Shown here one piece after another: positions 45,177 through 55,899 of a stretch of DNA of 64,000 nt. The number at the start of each line of letters is the position of its first letter. The stretch's first letter is position 1. Source of the stretch: Pezicula radicicola (taxonomy: Eukaryota > Ascomycota > Leotiomycetes > Helotiales > Dermateaceae); the NCBI GenBank assembly GCA_003008705.1, contig PDUO01000015.1, positions 5,290 to 69,289 on the forward strand, written 5' to 3'. The position numbers and the translations under genes were made by a program. Under the pieces are notes generated by a model. It saw only the letters and a list, made by a program, of their open reading frames with translations, did no database searches and was not told the DNA's origin.

Positions 45177-46208
45177 CTAAAGTTTACTTGTCGACGACTC
45201 CGGAACTAAACGGGCATGTCCATTTGACAAAGCTACCCTCCCATCAGATTGCACCACAGTCTGAAACACAACTTGTTCAAACCCATCTTTACACCCAACC
45301 TTCCACATCCTTGTCTCAAGTGTATCCCCAGGATATACCACATTCGCAAATCTTGCATTAAAGCTCTTAAACCTCTCTGGATCGCTTCCACCAAGTTCCT
45401 TCAAAATTCCATGAGCGGCAATATTCCAAGTGCCCAAGCCCTGCAGGATACTTCCTTTGAAGCCACCTCTCTTCCCAAATTCCTCGTCTGCGTGCAGTGG
45501 ATTGTAATCTCCGCAGAGTCTGTAAAGAAGTGCTTGTTCTGGTGATGTTTGGAAGATATGAATAGCATCTGGAGCTCGGTTTGGTGGTGGATAAGAAGGT
45601 TTTGGTGGTCCACGTGGACCATTGTAACCTCCTTGACCGATTCCAAAAGCTGTCGACGTGAGATTTGCATATGCTGTATCCGTGTTGGCATCACGGAGAG
45701 TTGTTTTGGCTTCAAGGATCATATTTCCACCTTTATCATATACCCCAACTACTTCCCCATTGAGCTCCAAATCCAAACCCTTGGAACTAACGGGAATTTT
45801 CCGCAGAATCTCAATCCCTCGTTCTCCATCTACTGATTTTTGAGGATCGAAAGGAGGAGTACCAGGGACTAGTTGACCTCCACCAATCATTCTTTCTATG
45901 AAGTCGAATACATCTTGGTCTGTTTGTTTAAAGCCCAGGTTGATGGGGAATGTTGGAAAGGTGGCGAATTTGGGGTGTAGTTCATACAGAAAGTGAAGCT
46001 CATCTTTTGGACAGCCGATTGCATTAGCCTGTCGTGTATTGTCAATTTAAAATCTTACCAAGTCTGGGCATTGAGGGATCTTTACAAAGAGGAGGACATC
46101 GCGTCGTAGGTAACTGGTTTTTACCGGTGGGTACTTGTGACCGACAGCCTTTGTGAAATCGACATTGTCGTATCTGCCAGAGGCGTTTTTCGTTGGTATC
46201 AAGACCAT
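45177..46208 (-). CDS. MaoC / peroxisomal hydratase-2, PTS1 SKL
   Basis: Two exons (46208-46086 and 46028-45177) give 324 residues. The start is ATG 46208 (MVLIPTKNASGRYDN). The N-terminal hot-dog half has TSYLRRDVLLFANAIGC and ELHFLYELHPKFATFPTF. The C-terminal half has the hydratase-2 motif YRLCGDYNPLHADEEFGKRGGF with the catalytic Asp and His. It resembles the hydratase-2 part of multifunctional enzyme 2 (Fox2) as a stand-alone enzyme, converting trans-2-enoyl-CoA to (R)-3-hydroxyacyl-CoA. It ends STSKL; SKL is the classic PTS1. Two motif copies lie in the divergent promoter with the MFS gene. Confidence 0.9.
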
Positions 46209-46789
46209 AGTGGAAAGGTCGGGTCACCTCGTTCTCAGCGGGTAGGAATCTAACAGTATGAAGTTATTCAGAATCTTACAGACATATGATGCATGTCTAC
46301 AGCACTCGGCATTCCCCCCTTCCTGAAGCTGCCCGGCTTACGTCGCTTAACACCAAAGTGCGGGGGGTTGCGGTGCCGCCCGCTAATGAATCATTAGGCA
46401 TCGTTGCATCCTGGGCGTCCAAGTCCCCCTGCAAAAAGAGCTTCTGGAGTTTACATGGTTTCACTTGCACCAGTACTGTACGAGTAACCCAATTTGAAAC
46501 GCCAGGATGGTATCGATCCTTCTACTTCGTAATCGTGCTAGATTAGTAAGAAGTGTATATTAGTGATTCATTAACATTTGCCTTTCTAACGCCTTCTGAT
46601 ACGGGACACCCGGGATATTGTGATCCCCAGGTTTTGGTATACTTTCCCAACCTTTTGGGCGCACAGAGTACAGTAGTCTCCTGCGCGTCCAATATGAACG
46701 ACCAGTCAAAGCTGTGTAGCCTCTCTATTAAAGAAGCGAAGTGATCGCCCTGGCAATACGGTGGTACACGCTGCACTCTGAAGTCATCT
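46209..46789. promoter_or_regulatory. divergent promoter, hydratase-2 / MFS, two TGAATCA motifs
   Basis: 46387-46393 sits in CTAATGAATCATTAG, a 15-bp near-perfect palindrome and the best copy in the window. 46564-46570 reads TTAGTGATTCATTAA. GTACTGTAC at 46473-46481 and TACAGTA at 46669-46675 lie near them. Confidence 0.7.
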
Positions 46790-49054
46790 ATGCAGGTGGA
46801 AGAAAACGGACCATCTGAGAATCAGCTCCAGAGCGAAATACCATCAAACCGAAATCAAAACACCGTCATGGATTCCGAGAAGAATCACGTCGAGGAAGTC
46901 GATCATGCTACCGCGGAGAGGACAATTACGCAGCATACAGCTGTAGAAAGTACTGGCTTGGACGAAATACAACATACGACGACCATAGATACGGTTGACC
47001 CTTCAGCAATCGGTGGCGACTACCACAATCTGCCTGATGGCTATTACCGCTCTCCCAAGTTTATAGGTACCTTCATTGGGGTTGTCTTTCTGGCTTGGTC
47101 TCTATACGTTGGCTACGTATTACCTGTAAAATAAAATCTCCAATCACTTGGTGATATTGATACTAACGTGAATAAGTCAAGCACACTGGCAATCATCAAC
47201 GCCGACCTTGGTCCCTCGAAAGATTATGTCCTTATAGTAACAGTAACCACTGTCGTCTCAGGATGCCTCCTCACAGTGGTAGGCCGAATGGGTGACATCC
47301 TCGGACGCCGCTACTTCCTCATCGGCGGACAAGCATTCGGACTCATCGGTGGAATTATGGGGTGTACAGCCAAGAACATCCAGACATTGATCGGAGCGGG
47401 AGCATTCATGGGAATTGCAGGATCTGTCCAACTTACCTTCACATTTGTTGTTTGTGAATTAGTGCCGAATAAACATCGTGCTTATATTGATTCGGCACTT
47501 TTCTTTTGTATTATTCCTTTTGCTGCTTTGGGACCTATAATTGCTAGGTTGCTTGCTACGAGAACTGCAGCTGGATGGAGGCAAGTGTTCTTGTGATGGC
47601 TTGAGAGATGCGACATTACTGACTGTTCTTTAGATGGTTCTACTATATTAATATCATGACATGTGGTATTAGCATCATCTTGTTTTACTTCTTTTACTAT
47701 CCACCAAATTACAAGTTACTTCACACACGAACGTCGAAAAGAGAGCAGCTGAAGAAGATCGACTACATTGGGATGGTATGTTTTCATCGGCAAAGCTCAA
47801 TGCATGTCTTATTAACAAGTTGCCAGGTACTTTTCTCCGCGGGTGTAATCCTTTTCATGCTTGGACTCTGTAAGTCAGATATCTCAATAAAAATTAACTA
47901 CGAAGATGCAAAGCTCAAAGCTGACTGATCTGAAGCATGGGGCGGTTCTTCGTATCCTTGGAAATCTGGTACAGTCATCGGGTGCATCGTAGTTGGGTTC
48001 CTGACTCTCGTCACCTTTGTAATATATGGTAAGCCTTCCATCTTTCTTAATAGCACACAATGGCACTAACATAGGAACAGAGGTCTACGCCGGACTCGAA
48101 CAGCCACTCCTCCCAATGAAGCTGCTCAAGAATCGAAATTACGTAGCAATTTCCTGCACAGCCTGCGTAGGAACAATGATCTACTTTTCTATGAATGTTC
48201 TCTGGTAAGTTATCGTCATCGTCGAATTGACATTGACAAGCTAAAATATGTTTAGGCCACAAGAAGTAGCAGCTCTTTACACAACAAACAACATAACAAT
48301 TGGCTGGCTATCATGCACAACTGGTGTAGGTGTAATAAGCGGTCAAGTGATAGCAGGTCTAACCTTCAAACCACTCGGCGGGGCAAAATGGCAACTCCTA
48401 GCCTGCTGTATTGGCATGACAGTGTTTCTAGGTGGTCTTGCGGCGGCTGATCAACATCACAAAAGCCTCGCTATCGCTTTCACTGTTTTGGGTGGTATTT
48501 CTGTTGGTTTCTTGGAGTTAATTACTATTATTATGGCGGGCCTTGTTTGTGAACCTGGTGACATTGGGTTGGCTTCGGGATTCTTGGCTAGTTTAAGGCA
48601 GGTTTCGGGGACTATTGCTAGTGAGTTTATAACCTTGTCCTTCAGATTAATGATAGGTGAGAATGCTAATTTCGGTAAAGCAACAATCTACGTAACGATT
48701 CTAAATAACCGCCTGAACAAAACAATCCCGGCAAATGTAGCTCCAGCTGCCACATCAGCCGGCCTTCCCACGAGCTCTCTCACAGATCTCTTTGCAGCTC
48801 TGACAACGGGTGTCTTCACAACGGTGCCTGGCATCAACGAGAATATTATCGCAACCGTTGAAGGCGCTATGAAGACTGCAGAATCTCAAGGATACAAGAC
48901 TGTTTATTTGACGAGCATTGCGTTTGGTGGTTTGAGTATCATTGCAGCTTTGTGTGCGAAGAATGTCGATGAGAAATTGACGGGGCATGTTGCAAGGAGG
49001 TTTAGGGGAACTGGGAATATGAAAAAGACGGATGAAAAGGTATTGAATGTGTGA
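46790..49054 (+). CDS. TRI12-type MFS transporter 1
   Basis: About seven exons, with the first at 46790-47125 and the second at 47177-47580. A long acidic N-terminal tail (about 85 residues) precedes the membrane segments. Features: LAIINADLGPSKDY, VVGRMGDILGRRYFLIGGQ (the MFS loop-2 motif), a FTFVVCELVPNKHRAY loop, WPQEVAALYTTNNITIGWL, and SLRQVSGTIASEF late in the protein. It is of the 14-segment trichothecene efflux/siderophore (TRI12) type. The intron at 47581-47633 starts with GC rather than GT. It could import the pathway substrate or export a toxic product. It shares a motif-bearing promoter with the hydratase-2 gene. Confidence 0.85.
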
Positions 49055-49340
49055 GGAGGTAGCAAATTGAGAATCTGGATTGTTCCCTCAATTTTGCTGG
49101 TTCATTGTCCTGTTCCAGATGTGTTCAGGAGCTGTGTACCACCTAATTCATGATTCACTTGAAATCGTAAATCTCTTACCGAACTATGGTAGATTTCTCG
49201 AGGTGAGAAGATTACTTCAAGTAAGTTGAGTTACAGGACCTGAGTGATAACGCGAAACAAGCAATGGGGAAACGAATCTATGAATTAAGCCACGCAGAAG
49301 CCCATCTCATACTTGGGATTCCTTTATTATTAACGATCTA
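49055..49340. other. convergent gap with one motif copy
   Basis: Lies between the 3' ends of the MFS and aldo/keto reductase genes. One TGATTCA copy is at 49151-49157 (CATGATTCACTT), without the TTAG flanks. It is the only cluster copy not in a promoter. Confidence 0.35.
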
Positions 49341-50529
49341 CTACGCATCAAAGTCATAAGTATACTTCAGATCCAAGTGCCAATAATTCACTGCCTTAAA
49401 CCTTGTAATCTTCCATGCCTCGTCAAGCACATCCAATACCTCTTGAGGCAACGGACCACCGTCCCTTAATACCACTAAGTTACCCACCAACTGCTCAATG
49501 CTACTAGCTCCAATAATTACACCATCATTTCCATCCTTGATATTGAGTTTGGAATGATGAACTAGCCAGCGCAATCCAACCTCGGCATGCGTAAGGTTGT
49601 GTTCTTTAAAAACAGGGGTTAGCACCGCCAGAGCGGTGAAATACGCGTCCTTGAAGTAGCGATTGCGGTATGTTTGTCCGACTGTTGTTTTAGCTGCTAG
49701 AGTGCCGACTTCTGTACTGCCCAGAGGTGGTGAATTTGAAGCTGAGTTGTCTTCATTAGTGGGAGGCTTATACTTTCCTGTGAAGAGGCCTCCTGCAAGA
49801 CTATCAAGAATCAAGTTAGAAATTTTGATAGAGATTCTGGGATGGTGATGCTTACGGATTGTAGACTACAATATCAAGACCATATCTCCTACAAGCTGGA
49901 ATGAGCTCTGGCTCGATCCCTCTAGCTACAATGCCTTATCAGTCTCTCTTCTCCTTTGCATAACATGGAAATGATCAACTCACTGATAGCATTGTACATG
50001 CCCTGATATATTGTGGGTCTAACCCATCCACGCTCTTTACAAGTAACGACAATCTCGGCTACTTCAAAAGCGGTGAAATTACTTAAGCCAAGTTGTTTGA
50101 ATTTACCCTCCTGGAAAAAGCTATTTACAGTTTGAAGGGTGTCGACGAAAGGAATACTTCGATCAGGCGCATGGAGATAAAATATATCAACGCAGTCTGT
50201 TTGCAACTGCTTCAAAGACTCGTTGAACGCTGATTTCAACACTTCTGGCTCATGCTGCCCAGGTGTATATGGATAGACCTATTTTCCAATTAAATCTAGT
50301 AAAAAGAAGACACTCGAATTTCAAGAGATGAACCAACTTTAGTCGCTAGTTTCAATCCACGCTCTTTCCATCGAGCAGCAGCTGTGAAAGCTTCTTGTTC
50401 ACCATGTTGATAAGTGCGAGCGGTGTCAACCTCATTGTAGCCGTTTTCTTGGAGAGCATCAAGAAACTTTTCAAATTCTGAGAGATGAGTGATTCGAGCT
50501 CCCCATTGAACGTCGGGTCCAAAGTTCAT
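49341..50529 (-). CDS. aldo/keto reductase (AKR7-like)
   Basis: Four exons are likely; the first is 50529-50338, the second starts at 50278, and the last ends at 49341. Motifs: YNEVDTARTYQHGEQE with the catalytic Asp and Tyr, LKLATKV with the catalytic Lys, DIFYLHAPDRSIP with the His, FKQLGLSNF, IYQGMYNAI, and the C-terminal NADPH-binding VIIGASSIEQLVGNL. It belongs with the aflatoxin-aldehyde-reductase (AKR7) type, which reduces aldehydes with NADPH. Here it could reduce or detoxify an aldehyde intermediate such as a terpenoid aldehyde; that is inference. The first donor (GTTGGT) is weak. Its promoter, shared with the ABM gene, has one cluster motif and a TGTACTGTACAGTACA palindrome. Confidence 0.85.
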
Positions 50530-51104
50530 TACTTTCTTTGTCAGTGAATAGACATAATCAGGTCTGTGAGGACCTACATCCTAAGATCACACGATTCCTT
50601 TTCCCGCTTGAGGTGGCCATCTTCTCAGCCAAAATAATAAATACTGTCGCTTACTAGCGAGAAAAATACCAACTAGGAATAACTTCTTGAATGAATCCGA
50701 AGGAGTGGGTAGCTTTGTTGTCACTGTGTAACTGTGTCACTGCTCCAAGACTTCAGGATCTGATGCATTGGAACTACCCCGCACTTCCAATAGCTCTGCC
50801 CCACTCCTGTACTGTACTGTACAGTACATTACCTGTAACAGTCTTTCCACTGGTGTACCTTCAAAGGTATTACAGACTAATGAATCATCAACATGAACAC
50901 ACACAATATAGTCACAAGATAAACACGATTGAGGAAATCAAGTTACTAAGCTCCCCTGTTCGCCACAATGGAATTGATAGTTGTCTTTGTTGATCTAGCT
51001 TAGCTGTCAAGAGATCTTGCAGCACCGTTCTACACTTTTCTCGCCTCCTCCTTCTGCCACTTTGGGAATAATATATATATTGTTCAACATTCTGAAATTC
51101 TAAC
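50530..51104. promoter_or_regulatory. divergent promoter, AKR / ABM protein
   Basis: CTAATGAATCATC is at 50878-50890 (core 50881-50887). A perfect 16-bp palindrome TGTACTGTACAGTACA is at 50813-50828, extended on the left by another TACTG, so TACTGTA-type words start at 50810, 50815 and 50820. Confidence 0.65.
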
Positions 51105-51871
51105 ATGCCTGATTATATCGTCTTTGGACACTGGTTCCCGGCCGCTGGGAAAAGCACACAGGTATGATCAAGAACAGACAGGAATTGCATGCGCTCACGA
51201 CTTGTAGCTCGCCGAAGAGTTGAAACAAATAGTTTGCTACTCACGCGATAACCAAGAGCAAATTCCCTGCGTATATGTGCTGAGAGAAGTGAAGGAGGGA
51301 GACGACATTGAGGTGCTTGTTGTGTCCTGGTAAATGTGATCCCCAAAGCAACCCTGAAAACTGCTGACCTAGCTAATACAGCTTTAAGAGCGAAAGTGTT
51401 TACCAGAAATTTCGCCAAAGTGATATATTTCTTCAAACCGTTAAAAAATGTGAAGGCACATCAATCCTGAAAAGTCCACAGAGAGACGAGATTCTAGAGC
51501 TAGCAGCAGGCTTTCCATACCGCGAACAAGATTCTACGGCTGCTTTAGATTCTCATGTAGTTATCGCCAGTATCCGCTATGAGCCTGGAACTCGTGATGA
51601 GGGAGTAAAGTACTGGAAGCGCGTTACGGATTCTGTGGAGAAAAACGAGGAAGGTACAGTAGGATACTGTTTCTTGAAAAGTTGTGAGGACAAGAATATC
51701 TTGTTTAGCATGGAGCGCTACAAGAGCAAGGAGTACTTCCTCGAAACTCATGTTCCGAGTGAAGCTGTTCAGAACAATATTAAGCTTCAGAAGGACATTA
51801 GGACACCTGGAGGTCTCAGCCATCGGCTCTGGAAGGAATTGGGGAATTCGCGGTCAGCGTCAGCTGAATGA
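51105..51871 (+). CDS. ABM-domain protein (dimeric alpha+beta barrel)
   Basis: Three exons (51105-51161, 51208-51329, 51382-51871) give 222 residues. Two halves each look like an antibiotic-biosynthesis-monooxygenase/LsrG-type ferredoxin-like domain: WFPAAGKSTQLAEELKQIV with CVYVLREV and FKSESVYQKFRQSD, then KRVTDSVEKNEEGTVGYCF with ERYKSKEYFLETHV. Known ABM proteins act as cofactor-free monooxygenases, isomerases or simple small-molecule binders. No catalytic residues can be assigned. Because the gene sits in the motif regulon, a role in the same pathway is likely. The start fits the first conserved strand. Confidence 0.72.
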
Positions 51872-52325
51872 GGAATAGATTAGTCAGTTTCAATTAAGAG
51901 TGCAGAGTGTAAGATCTGGAACCAAGTGAATGTGTATTTTGTTTTAGCGAGGGAGATGATTGAGAATAGGGGAGGCAATGAATCATTAGCGTAGCGCTAG
52001 TGCCAAGTCGGCTAGCCTCAGGGGAACCAGAAATGCTTTGGCGACGAAACATCTTTCTTTCACCCTACACTACTGAATCATCGTGTTGCCTCCCCTGTAA
52101 AGCTTCACCACGATGTGTGCTATTCTGCGAATGTCATGCTCCAATGCAGATGGCACTGCCGTTCCTACCGGCTTCAGGGTCTGCTCCAAATTTTAGTAGA
52201 AGCATATGGCAGAGGCAGAGGATATCTAGGTAAGTCGATCTCTTATTTCTAAATCTCAGTCATAGTCTTTCATTACCCTCCTCCTATACCATCGCATATA
52301 CTTGAATACGAATCCGAACTCGAAG
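51872..52325. promoter_or_regulatory. AtuA2 promoter, two TGAATCA motifs
   Basis: The motif occurs at 51979-51985 (AATGAATCATTAG) and 52074-52080 (CTACTGAATCATC), about 345 and 250 bp before the AtuA2 start. The upstream ABM gene is on the same strand, so these belong to AtuA2. Confidence 0.65.
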
Positions 52326-54424
52326 ATGGCATCAGAGGTCAAAAGCTTCATTCAGAATGTTCTGCCCAATGGCTCCGAGACAAACGAGCACACGACGAAT
52401 GGGCACACCGCGGCCAATGGCTCTGCGAAAAGGCCTATCAAAATTGCGGGCTGTTCTGGAGGCGTCTATGATCGAAAGCGAGCGATTCACGATATGGCGA
52501 AGAACGAAGATGTTGATGTTATAACTGGAGATTGGATGTCGGAAGCCAATATGACACTGCGTGGTTCTGACAAGCGGGATAAGTTGTCTTCGGGAACTCT
52601 AGTTGGAAAGGCGTATGAGCCCTATTTTCTGGAGGAGTTGGACCCCGCTATTCCATGGCTAGCTAAGCGTGGGGTGAAGATAGCTGTGAATGCTGGAGCG
52701 AGCGATGTACAGGGCCTTGCTGAAGCTGTGAAGCTCTTAATCAAGAAACACGGAGTTGATCTCAAGGTTGGCTATGTCGATGGAGATGATGTTACAGATG
52801 CGGTACTTGATCTGTATAAAAAGGGTCAGCATTTATTGTTCTGAGAAATCTGATGTTCTATTTAATTAACAATAATATCAGGTGAAAAGTTCCCGAGCCT
52901 TCCTACAGGACAAGCCATACAAGACTGGGGATACGATCCCATATGCGCGCAATGCTACCTCGGAGGGACTGGAATAGCTGCAGCTTTCGAAGGCGGTGCG
53001 GATATTGTCGTATGTGGACGCGTCGCTGACGCTTCTGTCACGGTCGGAGCTGCAATGTGGTGGCATGGATGGACGAGGGAAACACATGTTCAGGAACTCG
53101 CAGGAGCTCTCATGATCGGTCACATAATCGAGTGCAGCACATACGCTACAGGTGGGTACTACAGTGGTTTCAAAGACCTTGGCATCAACGATACTGATAT
53201 GGGATATCCCATCGCTGCTGTTGATCATTTGGGACGAGCAACGATCACCATGGAAAAAGGCAAGCATGGTTTGGTTACACCGGCTACCGTTGCTAGTCAA
53301 CTGCTTTATGAAATCCAGGGGCCATTGTACTTCAATTCTGATGTCACGGCATCTATTGAAGATATCAAGCTAGAATCAGTTGGGGAGAACGCTGTTCTTG
53401 TCTCTGGAGTGAAAGGACTTCCTCCTCCAACAACTACGAAAGGTACGGAACACATTCCTTATTAGTAATACGTACTAATTAGGCCGCATAGTTGGCATCA
53501 CCGCGAAAGGAGGATGGCAGGCAGAATTCCACTTCTTCCTTACCGGTTTAGACATCGAGGAGAAGGCCAAGATGATTGAACGACAAACCAAGGCCACTAT
53601 GGGCGAGCATCTTTCGAAATTTTCTTGTCTCAACTTCACAATAGCAGGAACTGTTCCCGACGACCCACAATCCCAAGACGAAGCCACTGTCGATCTCCGG
53701 ATCTTTGCTCAGTCTCGAGACCCAGATATTTTGAGCGCTACATCTATGATTGACTCTGATCGGGGCTCGTTTGCACGATTCTGCATCGAGAATCTCCTTC
53801 AAGGGTACCCTGGATCTACCATGGCTCCAGACATGCGCCAAGCCATTGGACGTCCATTTTTTGAATACTGGGTCAGCTTGATGCCTCAAACATTTGTCAA
53901 GGAGACTGCCCACCTTCCGGACGGTACTGTGATTGACATCCCAAGTCCAACCCTCACCATGGACTATCCTCCTCGATACCAACCATCATATGAGACCAAA
54001 GAAGGTGTTAACTTACCATCGTATGGTCCTACAACCCGGGCTCCTTTAGGCTATATCACTATGGGAAGGTCTGGTGACAAGTCGTCTAATGCCAACCTTG
54101 GTTTGTTCGTCCGACATGAAGATGAGTGGGATTGGTTACGAACTGTGCTCAGCACTTCGAAACTCAGAGAGCTACTTGGTAAGGATGACAAGGGAAGACC
54201 GATCGAGAGGAGCGAGATGCCGAACATTCGCGCTGTACACTTTTTGTTACTCGATCACCTTGACAGGGGATTTAATGCTACGAGTGGTTATGATAGTTTA
54301 GGAAAGAACCTTTGCGAGTATATTCGCTCAAAACAGTAAGTCTCCTCGCCCTCCTCCAAAGCCCTCTCTAACATTATGTAGTGTCGATATCCCAAATAAG
54401 TTCTTGGAGAGGGGCCGTGTCTAA
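52326..54424 (+). CDS. AtuA/DUF1446 family protein 2
   Basis: Four exons (52326-52824, 52882-53442, 53492-54335, 54382-54424) give 648 residues. A polar N-terminal tail of about 35 residues precedes KRPIKIAGCSGGVYDRKRA. Core motifs: VITGDWMSEANM, VKIAVNAGASDVQGLAEAV, YVDGDDVTD, ADIVVCGRVADASVTVG, MWWHGW, TGGYYSGFKDL, QLLYEIQGPLYFNSDVTA. The C-terminal domain has RAPLGYITMGRSGDKSSNANLGLFV and IRAVHFLLLDHLDRGFN, ending FLERGRV. It is much closer to AtuA3 than to AtuA1 (same GDW..SE, GGYYSGFKDL and HLDRG(F/Y)NA motifs). The first in-frame ATG is at 52326. Function is unknown beyond the family link to acyclic terpene use. Confidence 0.9.
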
Positions 54425-54579
54425 TTAATATGGCGAGATACCATAGCGCCTATGTATTTCCTGTTTTCAATCGGTGCATATGTACTCGTGAAGTGATACA
54501 TCAACATCTGCACCCAAAATTACATTGTCTTATTTATGAAGGTGGCACGCTCCAGGTCCAATCCACACTGCATTTCACA

Positions 54580-55074
54580 TCAAGAGGTCTTCTTCCCCTC
54601 GGCAGCAACTCTCGTCATCCTACCAGTCTCCAAATAAAACCCCAGCCCCAATAGTGTGAACTCGGCCATACTAATCCAAAATTGCGGAAATCCATCACCA
54701 AACTCTGGATCCATAGCCAAACTGCCAGGGTAAAACCAAGCACTCAGCTGGGTAATCCAATATAAACTCCCGAACAACGTAGCAGTCCTCAAATAATGCT
54801 TCTCTATCTCGGCCTCCAGATTTAAATTTGATTTAGTTGATGAAGATGGACTAGATGCTGATGACGGAGAACGCCAGGTATAGTAGAGGGTTGAGAGACC
54901 GAGACAGAGACCCATGGACATAGTTTGGCCGTTGTGGAATTTGGCGTGTGGTGGCCAGCGGGGGTTGAAGACGTGAGTGTGGTTCCAATCGGCTATGTAA
55001 CCGCCTAGTGCTGTGGAGAGACCACACAGTGAGAGGAGGAGGCGGCCTGGTGTTAGAGGGGCGAAGGTTGTCAT
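54580..55074 (-). CDS. DUF6640-type small membrane protein
   Basis: A single exon of 164 residues from ATG 55074. Membrane segments lie at about 10-27, 50-66, 98-115 and 132-150. The conserved fungal signature ADWNHTHVFNPRWPPHAKFH follows the first segment, with NGQTM after it. This matches the fungal DUF6640 proteins as I know them; their function is undescribed. It lies between AtuA2 and the bZIP gene, but its promoter lacks TGAATCA, so membership of the regulon is unproven. A Ser-rich loop (about 70-85) separates segments 2 and 3. Confidence 0.75.
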   Translation of the reverse strand: MTTFAPLTPGRLLLSLCGLSTALGGYIADWNHTHVFNPRWPPHAKFHNGQTMSMGLCLGLSTLYYTWRSPSSASSPSSSTKSNLNLEAEIEKHYLRTATLFGSLYWITQLSAWFYPGSLAMDPEFGDGFPQFWISMAEFTLLGLGFYLETGRMTRVAAEGKKTS

Positions 55075-55899
55075 ATTTTTGGTGATGGAATGGTGATGTG
55101 ATGGAGATGGTGATGGCTATAGATTTGTTTAGAGGTATGATAGATGAGTGTGATGTGTGATTTGAGAAGCAGTATTGACAAGGAAATGAGAACTGTAATA
55201 TGAGATGATATTTACGACGTGAGATTAAAGAGAGGGAAGAGAAAGAGGATAGAGGCATTGATTGTTTTGAGTCGGACTAGCATCCGTAGTTATGTCCGTG
55301 GCGTCGGTTTCGGACTCAATTTTGGTAACCGGGGAACGTACAGTACGAAACAACCAATCTTCGGGTTTAGCAAAAAGACTGGCTAACATAAGAGTCAAAG
55401 AGAAAAGTCCTTTCTTTACACAGGTATTAGTCATGGCGGGAAAAACAAAATATACAGACCGTCCACAGAGTCACCTCATAACTGGAGTTGTACTGTTTCT
55501 GACGTATGTGGGTAGTACTGTAGTGGCGATGCGATGCGAGACTTGGTGCTCTGAGCTTTGATAGCGTGTCCTTGTGTAAGTTGTGTAACATAGGACCTGC
55601 CGTGGGACTAAGCACCCTGACAGCACTATCTAAATGTGATCAACTATAAGTTTCGAAAAGATTTTTTCTTAGTCACTTACAAATTAATGGTTACTCCTCA
55701 GTTCTATCCCTTACAACTTTGATAACTTCGTATTTCTTGTCCTACCTCACATTGAAAAATAGAAGACCGACATGTGTTCTTATCTAACCAGAAGGTACGA
55801 CACAGAAAGTTTCTCGACACTCGGTCAGCCTTTTGTAATGCTGGTGTAGTGCAGGTAAGAGCAGAAGCCTTGATGCATTCATTTATCTAAACCATCTGA
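55075..55899. other. intergenic, DUF6640 promoter side
   Basis: No gene is seen in 825 bp. TACAGTA at 55339-55345 and TACTGTA at 55516-55522 occur here; no TGAATCA is present. Confidence 0.4.
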
